Assembly (NCBI GenBank): GCA_030066195.1
Contig: JASJCB010000045.1
Coordinates: 25,642 to 89,641 of the forward strand
DNA from: Acidobacteriota bacterium
Lineage (GTDB): Bacteria; Acidobacteriota; Holophagae; Acanthopleuribacterales; Acanthopleuribacteraceae
Length of the DNA: 64,000 nt
Reading direction: 5' to 3'
Of the stretch, positions 8,672-16,927 are shown piece by piece (within the stretch, counting starts at the first letter, position 1; each line of letters begins with the position of its first letter). Below the pieces are notes generated by a model. It was given only the letters and a program-made list of their open reading frames with translations, searched no databases and was not told the DNA's origin. Made by a program: the position numbers and the translations under genes.

Positions 8672-10186
8672 TCAGTGGGTAACACTACCTCCGAGGCTCT
8701 CCTTCTTGGCAGCTTTTTCAACGGTCGTATTGGTGAGGGCTCCCGCCAGGTTACGCGCGATTGTGGGACATTGGTTGGAACTGTTGCAACTGAAACCCAG
8801 GAATTCTTCCAGAATGTCCAGGCGGTGATCCAGGAAACCACCGGCCATGGTGAGCGCGTTGGACAAAGCGCTGTTTTCGTCGACGTGGACAAAAATGGGG
8901 TTTTTATCCGGCCAATCCAACATATTGCCCAAGTCGGCTTCGTCGCTTTGCATGTGACAGCCGGCACAGGTCTGAGTGGTTGCCCGGTTGCCGATCTGCG
9001 TAGGACTGAAGATATGGTCGACGCCCAAGGTATTCAGACGCGCATCGATTTGCGCGGCAAAATTGGTAGAGGGCACCAGATTGTCCGCTTGGGAGTTACT
9101 TTCCCCGGCATTGAAGTCGGGTTGGTGGGTGAGGACGATATTGTTGATGCCGTCGTCACTGGGAATCAGTGTCTGCAAAAAATTGACGAATTCAGTTTGG
9201 TAGGTGGTGGGTGTCAGGGGGTTGGCCGTCCATTCGCTGGGATGGGGGTTGTTGCCCACGGGGCGGGGCGCCACGATGAGCTTACACGTGTTTCTTGCAA
9301 CAGGTTCCGCGGTTTGCTGAACTGCCGCCCTGGTCTCTGCTGTTGCGGTGACTTCTTCCGCGACAATGGAAGTGCACTTTCTTTCCAATTGGAATTCGCG
9401 CAGGGTCCAGGGTTGCTGCATGAACATGTTGGTGCGGATCTGACCTGTGGTAACACCGGGAGAGCCGTAGCCGGAGGTGCCGCCCAGGCCATAGGCCTCG
9501 GGGCGAATGATGGGTTCGAACCCTTGCAGGCCGTTGAAGAAGAAATCTTCAATCATGTCGGCACGCACATTGACATTGTTTTCAAAGGTCAGGTCGCCCC
9601 AGAACTCGGCTACCGGGAGGCAGCCGCAAGCACCGGCATCGGGATCGGGATTGGGCAGGACACCTTCAAAGATAATGAGGTTGCGATCGAAGGTGGAAAA
9701 CGGGGACTTGGTGTAGACGATGCGATATTCGCCGCAGTTGGAACCGTCCATGGGCGCCAGGTCAAAACGGTTGAAGACAGCTACGGGAACGTGGGACTCG
9801 GGCGCCGCGTTCTCCAGGGAGCTTTCAGCGCGAGGACATTGAATGGTGTAGCCATTGATGGTGGTGCCGTTGTCATCGCAATGGGGTTCATTGGCGGGAT
9901 CACCGATCTGACGGGGCCTGAGTGCGCTCCACCATTGGCTCCACAGCGTATCGGGTGTGTTGGTTCCGGCAACGTTGGCACGGTTGATAAGTGTTTGTAG
10001 CACGGTTCGTAGGGGGAACCGATCCAAAACTTCCTGGTCGGTAACGACCAGGGAACGGTCAGCATCCAGGGTGCGCACTTGACACGTATCGACATTGAGT
10101 GCGGTTGCAGCTTCGGCTGTAACCTCTTTAGCAAATAGGGTTAGGGTTGAGGCTAGCAGTAAAAAAAACATAAAGGCAGACTTCAT
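8672..10186 (-). CDS. Secreted protein with C-terminal c-type heme motif
   Basis: The 504-residue protein starts at ATG 10186 behind AGGAG. It has a Sec signal peptide (MKSAFMFFLLLASTLTLFA, cleavage near residue 20). A single CxxCH heme-attachment motif is visible late in the chain (C407-A-G-C410-H411), followed by a region typical of cytochrome-like caps. The middle part is rich in Cys, Asn and Asp (DDNGTTINGYTIQC, CGCLPVAEFW) and shows no known enzyme motif. It probably sits in the periplasm or outside the cell and binds one heme c. A role in electron transfer is the family expectation, but a single motif in a 500-residue protein may also be structural. The gene stands alone. Confidence 0.7.
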   Translation of the reverse strand: MKSAFMFFLLLASTLTLFAKEVTAEAATALNVDTCQVRTLDADRSLVVTDQEVLDRFPLRTVLQTLINRANVAGTNTPDTLWSQWWSALRPRQIGDPANEPHCDDNGTTINGYTIQCPRAESSLENAAPESHVPVAVFNRFDLAPMDGSNCGEYRIVYTKSPFSTFDRNLIIFEGVLPNPDPDAGACGCLPVAEFWGDLTFENNVNVRADMIEDFFFNGLQGFEPIIRPEAYGLGGTSGYGSPGVTTGQIRTNMFMQQPWTLREFQLERKCTSIVAEEVTATAETRAAVQQTAEPVARNTCKLIVAPRPVGNNPHPSEWTANPLTPTTYQTEFVNFLQTLIPSDDGINNIVLTHQPDFNAGESNSQADNLVPSTNFAAQIDARLNTLGVDHIFSPTQIGNRATTQTCAGCHMQSDEADLGNMLDWPDKNPIFVHVDENSALSNALTMAGGFLDHRLDILEEFLGFSCNSSNQCPTIARNLAGALTNTTVEKAAKKESLGGSVTH

Positions 10187-10231
10187 ACAGGTTCTCCTGA
10201 ATTGGGCGCCGGGGAGGAGGCGCCAAAGCAA

Positions 10232-10930
10232 TTAGACCCAAACTTACGGCCTTTGTTACAAGGGTCTCTATTTTTAAAAGCAATGCAATGATACCAAAAA
10301 ATTTATTTTTTACAAAATAGATATTTCAAAAGAAAAATAGACTCAGACTCTTTCTTGAAAAGATATGTTTTTCTTAGGAAAAAGACTTTAGAAATATTGG
10401 GAATCCCCAAATTTTATCAATCCGGTACTGTGATGATGGAGGTAACCCACAAAAGTCTTTCCGGCAAAGCTGGGTGTTAAAGACCTACAACCAGCTTCTA
10501 ATAATAGACTTGTATTGGCATCCACTTGCCGGCTTGGACAGATCGAACCCGCGGGTACCTTTCTCGATGACCCGAACTTCATGATTGATGGGACGGGTTT
10601 TCCGGATCAGAAGGTCGTCGCCCGAGGAAGATGGCCGACGACGCTCCCGGCCGCCCGACCACCGGGTGCCCAAACCGTTCCCTTTATGGTACATGGTGAT
10701 AGGAACGGAAGTATGAACGTTCAGGATGGCAAAACAGAGTTGACCGCGGATCGCATCATTCCCATTTCTTGTAGATTGGTAGACAGTGAAATCCATTCCC
10801 ATTTGCATGCTATTGTTTCGTACCCCTCCTGTTCAACGGGCGTGCATGGAATTGTCGGGCCGGATCGTGAGACGATACTGAGATTGAGGTGGCAGCCGTT
10901 TTACTGATGCACCGGGTAGCCGGGTGGACT
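10232..10930. other. Intergenic region, AT-rich then GC-rich, no clear gene
   Basis: Bases 10262-10385 are strongly AT-rich with A and T tracts, compatible with a promoter or silenced DNA. 10485-10907 has overlapping open frames on both strands (about 107 and 130 codons), but neither has a Shine-Dalgarno or recognisable domain. A GGCGCC...GGCGCC hairpin at 10204-10223 lies in the leader of the secreted heme protein gene. Confidence 0.4.
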
Positions 10931-11251
10931 CTATTCCCGTTGTCTTTCGTCCGCCGCAGCCTTGAGGGCCTGAAGATTAAGCTTAACCGATGCCTTATGG
11001 CAATGGTAGCTATTGATAATACGGTAAATTAATAGAAAGGGGAGCATGAGGGGAAAAAACGAAAGTAGAATCATCAGAATGTCTCCTATAAAAATCATCA
11101 TGGCTATTAAGTATTGCCTCACATAAAGATACCCAAACAGAGGAAAGAAAAAGCCCAACAGCGCGGCCAGTACGGGAGATTTCACCGAGGATTCTTGTTC
11201 CAGTATTCTTTGTTGCACATAATCAGTCTGTTGCATGGGTTGCTCTGTCAC
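10931..11251 (-). CDS. Small TM2-like integral membrane protein
   Basis: The 106-residue product carries two or three hydrophobic helices: VLAALLGFFFPLFGYLYV, then YLIAMMIFIGDILMILLSFF and LMLPFLLIYRII. The pattern of a short loop with Gly-Tyr/Leu-Tyr between helices resembles the TM2 domain family, which is of unknown function. The GTG at 11251 is preferred because AGGAGG sits five bases upstream; two codons earlier is also possible. It is the first gene downstream of the protease island on the same strand but separated by about 160 bases, so cotranscription is uncertain. Confidence 0.6.
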   Translation of the reverse strand: MTEQPMQQTDYVQQRILEQESSVKSPVLAALLGFFFPLFGYLYVRQYLIAMMIFIGDILMILLSFFPLMLPFLLIYRIINSYHCHKASVKLNLQALKAAADERQRE

Positions 11252-11411
11252 AACCACCTCCTTGAAAGAACAGGTTTGAATGCAGAAGGGCTCGGCCGGA
11301 AATAGGAAAGTGCCTTACTTAAGAATAACGATCACTAATCCTATGAGCGGAAACAAGGAAGAATGAGCGGGGCGCAGCGTGCCCAACGGCACGCTGACTA
11401 CCTATCCGGGA

Positions 11412-11576
11412 TTACAAATCGTCTCCTGATTCATCAAATCCGATCTTGATTTCTTCAGGAACATCATCACCATCGTTGTCCCCGTCAGAGCCGGTATCCA
11501 CTTGATTGACCGACAGGGTTGCGGCTTTCGCCTGGATGGTGTCATCATCGCTTGTTTTCTTCGATTGCTTTATCAC
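11412..11576 (-). CDS. 54-aa acidic protein downstream of CHAT lipoprotein
   Basis: A GTG start at 11576 has an excellent AAGGAGG site five bases upstream and is preferred over the longer open frame from 11660. The product has a short basic N-terminus (MIKQSKKTSDDD) and a very acidic C-terminal half rich in Asp, Glu and Gly (SDGDNDGDDVPEEIK), with no Cys and no signal peptide. It lies about 90 bases after the CHAT-TPR lipoprotein stop and has its own copy of the shared promoter motif (11625-11651). Function is unknown. It could be an intrinsically disordered substrate or inhibitor of one of the neighbouring proteases; this is speculation from position and composition. Confidence 0.6.
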   Translation of the reverse strand: MIKQSKKTSDDDTIQAKAATLSVNQVDTGSDGDNDGDDVPEEIKIGFDESGDDL

Positions 11577-11624
11577 GGTGACCTCCTTCAATCTGACCCG
11601 AGTTTCGGGCGCTTTCAATAACAA

Positions 11625-11651
11625 GACACCGTAAATCAAATTATGTAAAAA
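11625..11651 (-). promoter_or_regulatory. Putative ECF promoter of the 54-aa acidic gene
   Basis: Read on the minus strand: TTTTTAC, 15 bases, GTGTC followed by TTGTTATTG. It matches four other sites in the island in both halves and spacing, and sits 49 bases upstream of the GTG start. Confidence 0.45.
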
Positions 11652-11666
11652 AGTAGGCATATTTTT

Positions 11667-14438
11667 TCATAAATGTGCCCAAACGCCTTGGTAGATAAAA
11701 CCTGCCCAGAAATAGGGCGCATGCCATTTCTCACTTTGCGCCATCGATTGCTGCGCATGGCTCAGCGCTGCGGCCGGTTCCATACCATCCTTGAAGACGG
11801 CGCGGTAAAACCGCTCCATTAATTGCGTGGTTGCCTCATCACTGACAGGCCAGAGGCTGGCAACAACGCCGGAACTGCCCGCGTGTAGAAAACTGTCGGA
11901 AAGACCGACCAGACCTTCGCCTCTCAATGATTTCCCAAGACCGGTGCTACAGGCACTCAGTACGACCAGATCTGTTTTCAATTGCAGGGCCTCGATGTCA
12001 TGAGCATATACAAAACCATCGACGGCTTTGCCGTCCCCATCCCGGGTTGCCAGAACCAGAGCGGAAAGTTCAGGACGTTCAGTCATCAACAAGCTGCGCG
12101 TGGCGATGTGGAGGTAGCGAGCCTGTTGAAGGTTTGAGGCATACAGCGCGTGTTTTGCAGCCCTTAACCCTTCAAAGGATCGAACAGGAAAAGGAGCCGA
12201 GGCCGCGATTTGGGAAGCTTCCCGACGGGTGTGGGGCAATGGTTTAAAATCGCCGCCGAATTCCGGGTCGGCCAGTACGACCATCTCCTGACCTGAGCGA
12301 CGTCCCGCGTGACGCTGTTGTAATTTCTGCAAAACCGTAAGCGAGGGTAGGGTAATCAAATCATGGTTGTTCATAGATGCGGCCCCCTGATTCAGGGGAC
12401 TGGGTAAAGCGGCAAAGGGCAAGTAATGCAGGGCGCCGTCCGGGATGAGGATCAACCGATCGGTGAGTTGGTCCGCAACGGGACCAAGTAACTTTTGGGC
12501 GAGATGCCGACCCAGACGGTCTCTTCGAAGTCCGTTCTGACGCGGACTTTGCAAAGCCTCGTGAAAATCCAACACATTGCTTTCGATGTCTCGGCGCGCC
12601 CCTAAAGCCCGAAAGATCAAACCGTTATGATCCATCGCCCATAAGTAGACCTCTTCCGTGCCCATGGCAAAAAACAACAATGTGGTGTTCTGGTCCAACC
12701 ACCGTGCTTGGACCTGTGGATACAGGTTCGGCGACGCCTCGGAGATGGTCCAAGCCGATTTTGAGAAGGAGGCCGTTAAGGCATGATCATACCGGCGCAA
12801 TAGATCATCCAATTCACGACCGATCCGCCCGTCGTCTCCATGTTGGTGACGTTTGAGGGCGAGCGTACTGATGCCGGCACGCAACCTGTCGATGTCTTCT
12901 GCCGTTCGGGTGATTTCTGCCTCCTCACGTTTAACGGGCATCAGTGCATTGACCAGACCCCGAGCACGCATACCTTCCGCAAAGATAAAGGCTTGTAAAC
13001 GGGCAGGTTCGGTTGCTGTCTCAACCAATAGGTCTAACTGGAATTCCGCATAGCTGATTCTTCGCGCCTCGAACTCGGCACGCTGCTTGATAGGAAGGGC
13101 ATCGACATCCTGCTTACCCATGGCATCCCACACTTGGGCCATGTGTGCCGGCGCGGTATCCAGATCACCGAGTCCTTTGAAGGCACGTGCTAATTGGAAG
13201 CGGATATAGGCATGATCGGCGGGGTTGTTTTCGGGCGGAAAAACATCGAGAAGAGGCGTCAATGTATCGATGGCTTTGCGATACTTTTTCAATGCAATCA
13301 TGGCCTCGGCACGCCGCACATCCAAGCGTTGTACGTCCGTCGGTGAGGAAGAAAGCCGCAACCTGGCCTCATCCAGAATCTGAAGCCCCCTGGTATGGTC
13401 TCCCAGCGCAAAACAAGTTCCGGCCTCGTAGTTGCGAATCGCCGCGGAAATGCGGGGAAAATCTTCTCCTATCAACTGCAAACCCCGCCGGTATTGTTTG
13501 AGGGCATCTTCAAAACGGCCGTTTCCATGATGCATCCAACCCAGCTCAGCGTACACCCAAGCTTGTTTATCGACAGCCCCCTCAATTTCCCGAATTACCA
13601 GACACTCCTCCAGTAAGGATTCCGCTCTCGTAAAAGAGCCCCCGAAGATATAAGCTCTGGCCAGGGAAAACAAGGTGTTGGCCCGGTCGCGGTTTTGCCG
13701 CGGCCGTAACGCCAATGCTTTGTGGTAATGATCGACGGCCCGCGCCAATTGACCGGTGCGCACGTAAGTCGTGCCGAGGTTTTGATAGATCCGGCTCAAT
13801 AATTGGTCGTCATCGAGTTCGGAAACCATGGGCACCAACTGCCGGTAGGCAAGAAGCTGTTCCTCGATGCGCCTCAACTCCTTGAACAGAATCGCCCGTC
13901 GCCATAAATCGATAATGCACTGTTCCCGGTCACCCGCCGCTTCCCAGAGACGGCTGCTTTGCAGGTAAGCATCCAAGGCCGCATCGCCCTCCAGGGTATC
14001 GGCCTTCACGGAGAGGGCAAACGCTTTCGCCCGGCGAAGCTCGTCCGGACCCGCTTCCCGGCTGGACCGGGTGATTCGGTAGATTCCTTTCTCGTTGGGC
14101 CGCAAGGCGCTGATCTCCAGCCGATAGGTGCCCGGCCCGGTTTGCAGGCAGAGGAGTTCCCGCCTGATGCTGCCGATGGGGGCATCGCGGGAAAAGGCGA
14201 GTTCCCCATTCGGCCCGTAGCAGGAAACCAGAAGGTTCAAACCGGGTTGCGTCACCTCGATTTCCTCATAGCGACCGGCCGACGCCTCGAAATGATACAA
14301 ATGAACGCCCGTGCCCGGGGATTTTTTTTCAATGGGCTGATCCGGTCCTAACCGTTGAGAGCGAGGGCGGTCGGAACAACCACCTGCAAGCAGGAAGACC
14401 GTGACCAGGATCAACGCCGGCATATGCTGAAAACGCAT
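11667..14438 (-). CDS. TPR-CHAT protease-like lipoprotein, catalytic His replaced
   Basis: The 923-residue protein starts at ATG 14438 (AGGAG upstream). A lipoprotein signal is visible (VTVFLLAGGCSD), so it is likely anchored in the envelope. Residues 40-120 form a beta-rich domain, about 130-460 are TPR repeats, and about 610-920 are a CHAT (clan CD, caspase-like) domain. The nucleophile C830 is present (LSACSTGLG), but the usual His-Gly dyad motif (ATHG) reads ATRS at residues 779-782, so the catalytic His is Arg. One base change in each of two codons (CAC to CGC, GGC to AGC) would explain it. It follows the sigma and anti-sigma genes with 36 bases spacing, suggesting a sensor or regulator of that pair rather than an active protease. 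Confidence 0.88.
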   Translation of the reverse strand: MRFQHMPALILVTVFLLAGGCSDRPRSQRLGPDQPIEKKSPGTGVHLYHFEASAGRYEEIEVTQPGLNLLVSCYGPNGELAFSRDAPIGSIRRELLCLQTGPGTYRLEISALRPNEKGIYRITRSSREAGPDELRRAKAFALSVKADTLEGDAALDAYLQSSRLWEAAGDREQCIIDLWRRAILFKELRRIEEQLLAYRQLVPMVSELDDDQLLSRIYQNLGTTYVRTGQLARAVDHYHKALALRPRQNRDRANTLFSLARAYIFGGSFTRAESLLEECLVIREIEGAVDKQAWVYAELGWMHHGNGRFEDALKQYRRGLQLIGEDFPRISAAIRNYEAGTCFALGDHTRGLQILDEARLRLSSSPTDVQRLDVRRAEAMIALKKYRKAIDTLTPLLDVFPPENNPADHAYIRFQLARAFKGLGDLDTAPAHMAQVWDAMGKQDVDALPIKQRAEFEARRISYAEFQLDLLVETATEPARLQAFIFAEGMRARGLVNALMPVKREEAEITRTAEDIDRLRAGISTLALKRHQHGDDGRIGRELDDLLRRYDHALTASFSKSAWTISEASPNLYPQVQARWLDQNTTLLFFAMGTEEVYLWAMDHNGLIFRALGARRDIESNVLDFHEALQSPRQNGLRRDRLGRHLAQKLLGPVADQLTDRLILIPDGALHYLPFAALPSPLNQGAASMNNHDLITLPSLTVLQKLQQRHAGRRSGQEMVVLADPEFGGDFKPLPHTRREASQIAASAPFPVRSFEGLRAAKHALYASNLQQARYLHIATRSLLMTERPELSALVLATRDGDGKAVDGFVYAHDIEALQLKTDLVVLSACSTGLGKSLRGEGLVGLSDSFLHAGSSGVVASLWPVSDEATTQLMERFYRAVFKDGMEPAAALSHAQQSMAQSEKWHAPYFWAGFIYQGVWAHL

Positions 14439-14474
14439 GGAACGCTCCTGAAAGATGAGCCGTATCAAGATGTC

Positions 14475-15263
14475 TTAAAGCGTAACATGCAATGTGAAGC
14501 GGCCGAGATCTGTTTTCTGTCCGTCCCTGACGCCAACGACCTGAATCTGGTGCGCGCCGGGCGATTTGAAAAACCGGGCCGACAGCCGGCAGGTGAGGTA
14601 ACGCTTGGGACCGTCGATGGTGCCGGAAAAGACAAGTTGGTCCCGTGCATCCATGATCTCGAAACCATAGGAAGGGAAGTCGCGCCATTTGGTGGGCAGT
14701 TTGATGTAGAGGCTCTGTTCCGGGCCTTGGAAGCGAAACGGGGTTGCGGAAAGGTCACGGGTGACCATGTCATCCAATTGTATTTCGAGCACGTTGCCCG
14801 ATAGATCGGGCCGGTTGTCCTCCCCCACAAAGTTCCCGGTAAACAGAAGAAAGAGACAGGCAGCGGTGAGAAGCCCGTGAACCAGGTAGTGCGGGAGGCG
14901 GCTCGAACCGCCCTTTTGCGTTGGAACGGCGTGTACCTCGGCTTCCCCGTCACGAAGCCGATCCTTAAAATCGGCCCAAGCGGCATCATCCTCCTCCGTG
15001 GGCGCGGCGGCTTCCGGCAAGGCGTCCAGATCCAGCAGGGTCCGCACCGCCTCCCGATCAAAAACCAGGCGGTCCCGGAGGTCGCGTTCCGCTTCCGAAC
15101 TGAGTTCTTCTTCACGGTAAGCCAACAGTTCTTCCGGGCTCGGCGGCTTCATGCCCGCCCGCTGCCGTTCCTCCACCATATCAGCCAACGCCTTGTAGAG
15201 ATCGGGATGGTTGACTCTACCTGAGGGAAGGGCCTTGCCGGTTTCCCGCTTTTCCTCGCTCAT
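14475..15263 (-). CDS. Membrane-anchored anti-sigma-like protein
   Basis: The 262-residue protein has a hydrophilic, helical N-terminal part (about 1-130) with the stretch PSPEELLAYREEELSSEAER typical of cytoplasmic anti-sigma domains, one membrane helix near 135-155 (LLTAACLFLLFTG) and a periplasmic C-terminal domain of about 105 residues rich in beta strands. No zinc-binding HxxxCxxC motif is visible, so it is not a classical ZAS anti-sigma. Its place directly after the ECF sigma gene, with the same strand and single-pass topology, is the main argument for its role. It would hold the sigma factor at the membrane and release it on an envelope signal, possibly through the CHAT-TPR lipoprotein encoded next. 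Confidence 0.7.
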   Translation of the reverse strand: MSEEKRETGKALPSGRVNHPDLYKALADMVEERQRAGMKPPSPEELLAYREEELSSEAERDLRDRLVFDREAVRTLLDLDALPEAAAPTEEDDAAWADFKDRLRDGEAEVHAVPTQKGGSSRLPHYLVHGLLTAACLFLLFTGNFVGEDNRPDLSGNVLEIQLDDMVTRDLSATPFRFQGPEQSLYIKLPTKWRDFPSYGFEIMDARDQLVFSGTIDGPKRYLTCRLSARFFKSPGAHQIQVVGVRDGQKTDLGRFTLHVTL

Positions 15264-15364
15264 GTTCTTCTCCCTGCCGGGCCTAATACCCGGGCGCCGC
15301 TACCACTGAGGCGGGTGATATTCTTTATTTCGTACAAAGGCATCACGACATCCCCTGTCATCGC

Positions 15365-15892
15365 TTAAGGATCCGACTCGGTCAGTTCCAGGCCAAGGCG
15401 CTCCCGGGCCAGATGAAGCTGAGTTTTCACGGTCTCGACGGATATTTTCAAGGTGGCGGCGATCTCCCGGTATTTGAGCTGGTGATAGATGCGCAAGAGC
15501 ATGCAGTTGCGCATTTGCTCGGGGAACTGTTCAATGGCCTCGCGCATGCGTGAGCTCCTCTCCTGGTGAATCAAATTCGAGAGTGCCGGGTTCGCGGACA
15601 CATCGGCAGCGCGGTCCGCATTGGTTTCGTCTAACGGTACCACGACCCCCTTGCGCTTGATGGTTTGCTCCTCGCGGATCTGGTTCTTCCACAGGTTTGC
15701 GGCAACTCTGTGAACGAAGGTTTTGAATGAGGCCTCGCCGCGAAACCGGTCTCTGCCCTTATAGACACGCAAAAAGACTTCTTGGGTGAGATCATTGGCT
15801 TCTTCCGATGAAAATCCCTGTTTGGTGAAAAAAAATAAAACTGATCGACGGTATTTTTTGTAATTGGTTTCAAAGGTATGATCATCCATCAA
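15365..15892 (-). CDS. ECF-type RNA polymerase sigma factor
   Basis: The 175-residue protein has a region 2 (about 10-80) with DLTQEVFLRVYKG and FRGEASFKTFVHRVAANLW, and a region 4 (about 118-170) with helix-turn-helix LKYREIAATLKISVETVKTQLHLAR. Length and architecture are those of ECF (group 4) sigma factors, which direct RNA polymerase to a small regulon under control of an anti-sigma. Start at ATG 15892 or the next ATG 15889. It heads a minus-strand operon with the anti-sigma-like protein and CHAT lipoprotein. A GGAAC / GTGTC pair upstream (15974-15996) may provide autoregulation. The shared motifs across the island make it the likely regulator of the other protease genes. Confidence 0.92.
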   Translation of the reverse strand: MMDDHTFETNYKKYRRSVLFFFTKQGFSSEEANDLTQEVFLRVYKGRDRFRGEASFKTFVHRVAANLWKNQIREEQTIKRKGVVVPLDETNADRAADVSANPALSNLIHQERSSRMREAIEQFPEQMRNCMLLRIYHQLKYREIAATLKISVETVKTQLHLARERLGLELTESDP

Positions 15893-15973
15893 AGGTTACG
15901 CGTCCTGGTTTTTGATATCCAACCGGGGGCTTCCAACTTGTAATGAATTGAAACCCGAAAAGAACACGAGGCG

Positions 15974-15996
15974 GACACCTATCCTATCATAGTTCC
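15974..15996 (-). promoter_or_regulatory. Possible autoregulated ECF promoter of the sigma gene
   Basis: Minus strand reads GGAAC, 13 bases, GTGTCC. The downstream half matches the island motif, but the upstream half and spacing differ from the five other sites (TTTAAC-like, 15-16 bases). About 80 bases upstream of the sigma start. Confidence 0.3.
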
Positions 15997-16033
15997 GAAT
16001 GTTAATGGCAAGGTACCGGGATACCGGGGAGGG

Positions 16034-16516
16034 TGTAATTGAAAGTGGGGGTTAGAGCGGGCTGAATCCTCACCACGCGGACACGTCTTTTGACCTGATT
16101 TCATTTCACAACCTAAAGAATCTAAGTATAGCAAGGTTTTTGCTGATATATCAATTTGACTCGGAAGCCTATGTGCAACGTTGTCCATAGGCTACTTACT
16201 CAGTGGAAAGCCTATGTGCAACGTCGTCCATAGGCTTCCTACTCAGTGGAAAGCCTATGTGCAACGTCGTCCATGGGCTACTTACTCAGTGGAAAGCCTA
16301 TAGGCAACATCGTCCATGGGCTACTTACTCAGTGGAAAGCCTATAGGCAACGTCGTCCATGGGCTACTTACTCAGTGGAAAGCCTATAGGCAACGTTGTC
16401 CATAGGCTTCCTACTCAGTAACCTGCCGTAGGGCAACGTTGTCCCCAGGCAATGCACTCAGTGATAAGGGGAGGGACGGCGTTGCCTTTTTCCCGTTACC
16501 CTTACTTTCAATTACA
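16034..16516. mobile_element. 483-bp segment bounded by 15-bp perfect inverted repeats
   Basis: GGTGTAATTGAAAGT at 16032-16046 recurs in inverted orientation at 16504-16518. Reading the ends as TGTA...TACA gives a 483-bp element with no ORF, lying upstream of the sigma gene and containing a 43-bp tandem array. It looks like a MITE-like or otherwise mobile cassette. No target duplication was evident, so mobility is inference. Confidence 0.4.
16167..16467. repeat. Seven tandem 43-bp units with conserved hairpin
   Basis: Units begin at 16167, 16210, 16253, 16296, 16339, 16382 and 16425 (the last is degenerate). Each unit has arms GCCTAT...ATAGGC or ATGGGC around a GGCAACGTCGTCC-like loop, followed by CTACTTACTCAGTGGAAA. 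Differences between units keep the stem (A-U becomes G-U), hinting at selection on structure. The array is non-coding and sits between the 118-aa gene and the sigma gene. Confidence 0.9.
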
Positions 16517-16570
16517 CCGGGAAGCAGAGCATGCTTGAACAGGGCATCGTTCCGCAGCTTGAGCGGCAGA

Positions 16571-16927
16571 TCACTCCGGTTCCATTTGACGGCGGTATTC
16601 CTGCAGGTTGCGGCTGATTTTTTCCTCTTGCCAGATCAACATCCGGCCCTTCTCATCGGCGCGCAAGATCCCATCCATCCAATAGCCGGACCCCCGCCGA
16701 TCCGACCAACTCAATCTCAACTGGAATTCATAATAGTGCATCAGGTTGTTGTATGTTGAAGAACGAATAAAGACGTTGATATCCCGCACCTGATCGAAGT
16801 CAAGGGAAACGGCCTCTTTACCGGCTGACCGGGCGAGATGCGCGAGGGAGGGCTTCTGGGAATGACAGCAGGTGAAACACAAGAGCCATAGGAGCAAACA
16901 TAATCGAACCATCATGCGGTCACTCAC
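16571..16927 (-). CDS. Small secreted or lipoprotein-like protein, unknown
   Basis: The 118-codon frame begins at GTG 16927, overlapping the upstream stop by four bases (GTGA), which argues for translational coupling; ATG at 16915 is an alternative. The N-terminus is a hydrophobic signal ending in Cys residues (LLLWLLCFTCCHSQK), so lipidation or secretion is likely. The rest is about 90 residues of mixed alpha/beta character (VRDINVFIRSSTYNNLMHYY, RMLIWQEEKISRNLQEY) with no family I recognise. As the last gene in the transcription unit of the 1300-aa double-protease protein, it may be an envelope partner of that protein. Confidence 0.65.
   Translation of the reverse strand: MSDRMMVRLCLLLWLLCFTCCHSQKPSLAHLARSAGKEAVSLDFDQVRDINVFIRSSTYNNLMHYYEFQLRLSWSDRRGSGYWMDGILRADEKGRMLIWQEEKISRNLQEYRRQMEPE

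Noticed and set aside
8675..10000. 441-codon plus-strand ORF
   Set aside because: It mirrors the secreted heme-motif gene; only the minus strand has a signal peptide and CxxCH.
10485..10907. Gene on either strand
   Set aside because: Overlapping frames without ribosome site, domain or plausible composition.
16167..16467. CRISPR array
   Set aside because: The whole 43-bp unit is repeated without unique spacers of constant size between repeats, and no cas gene is near.
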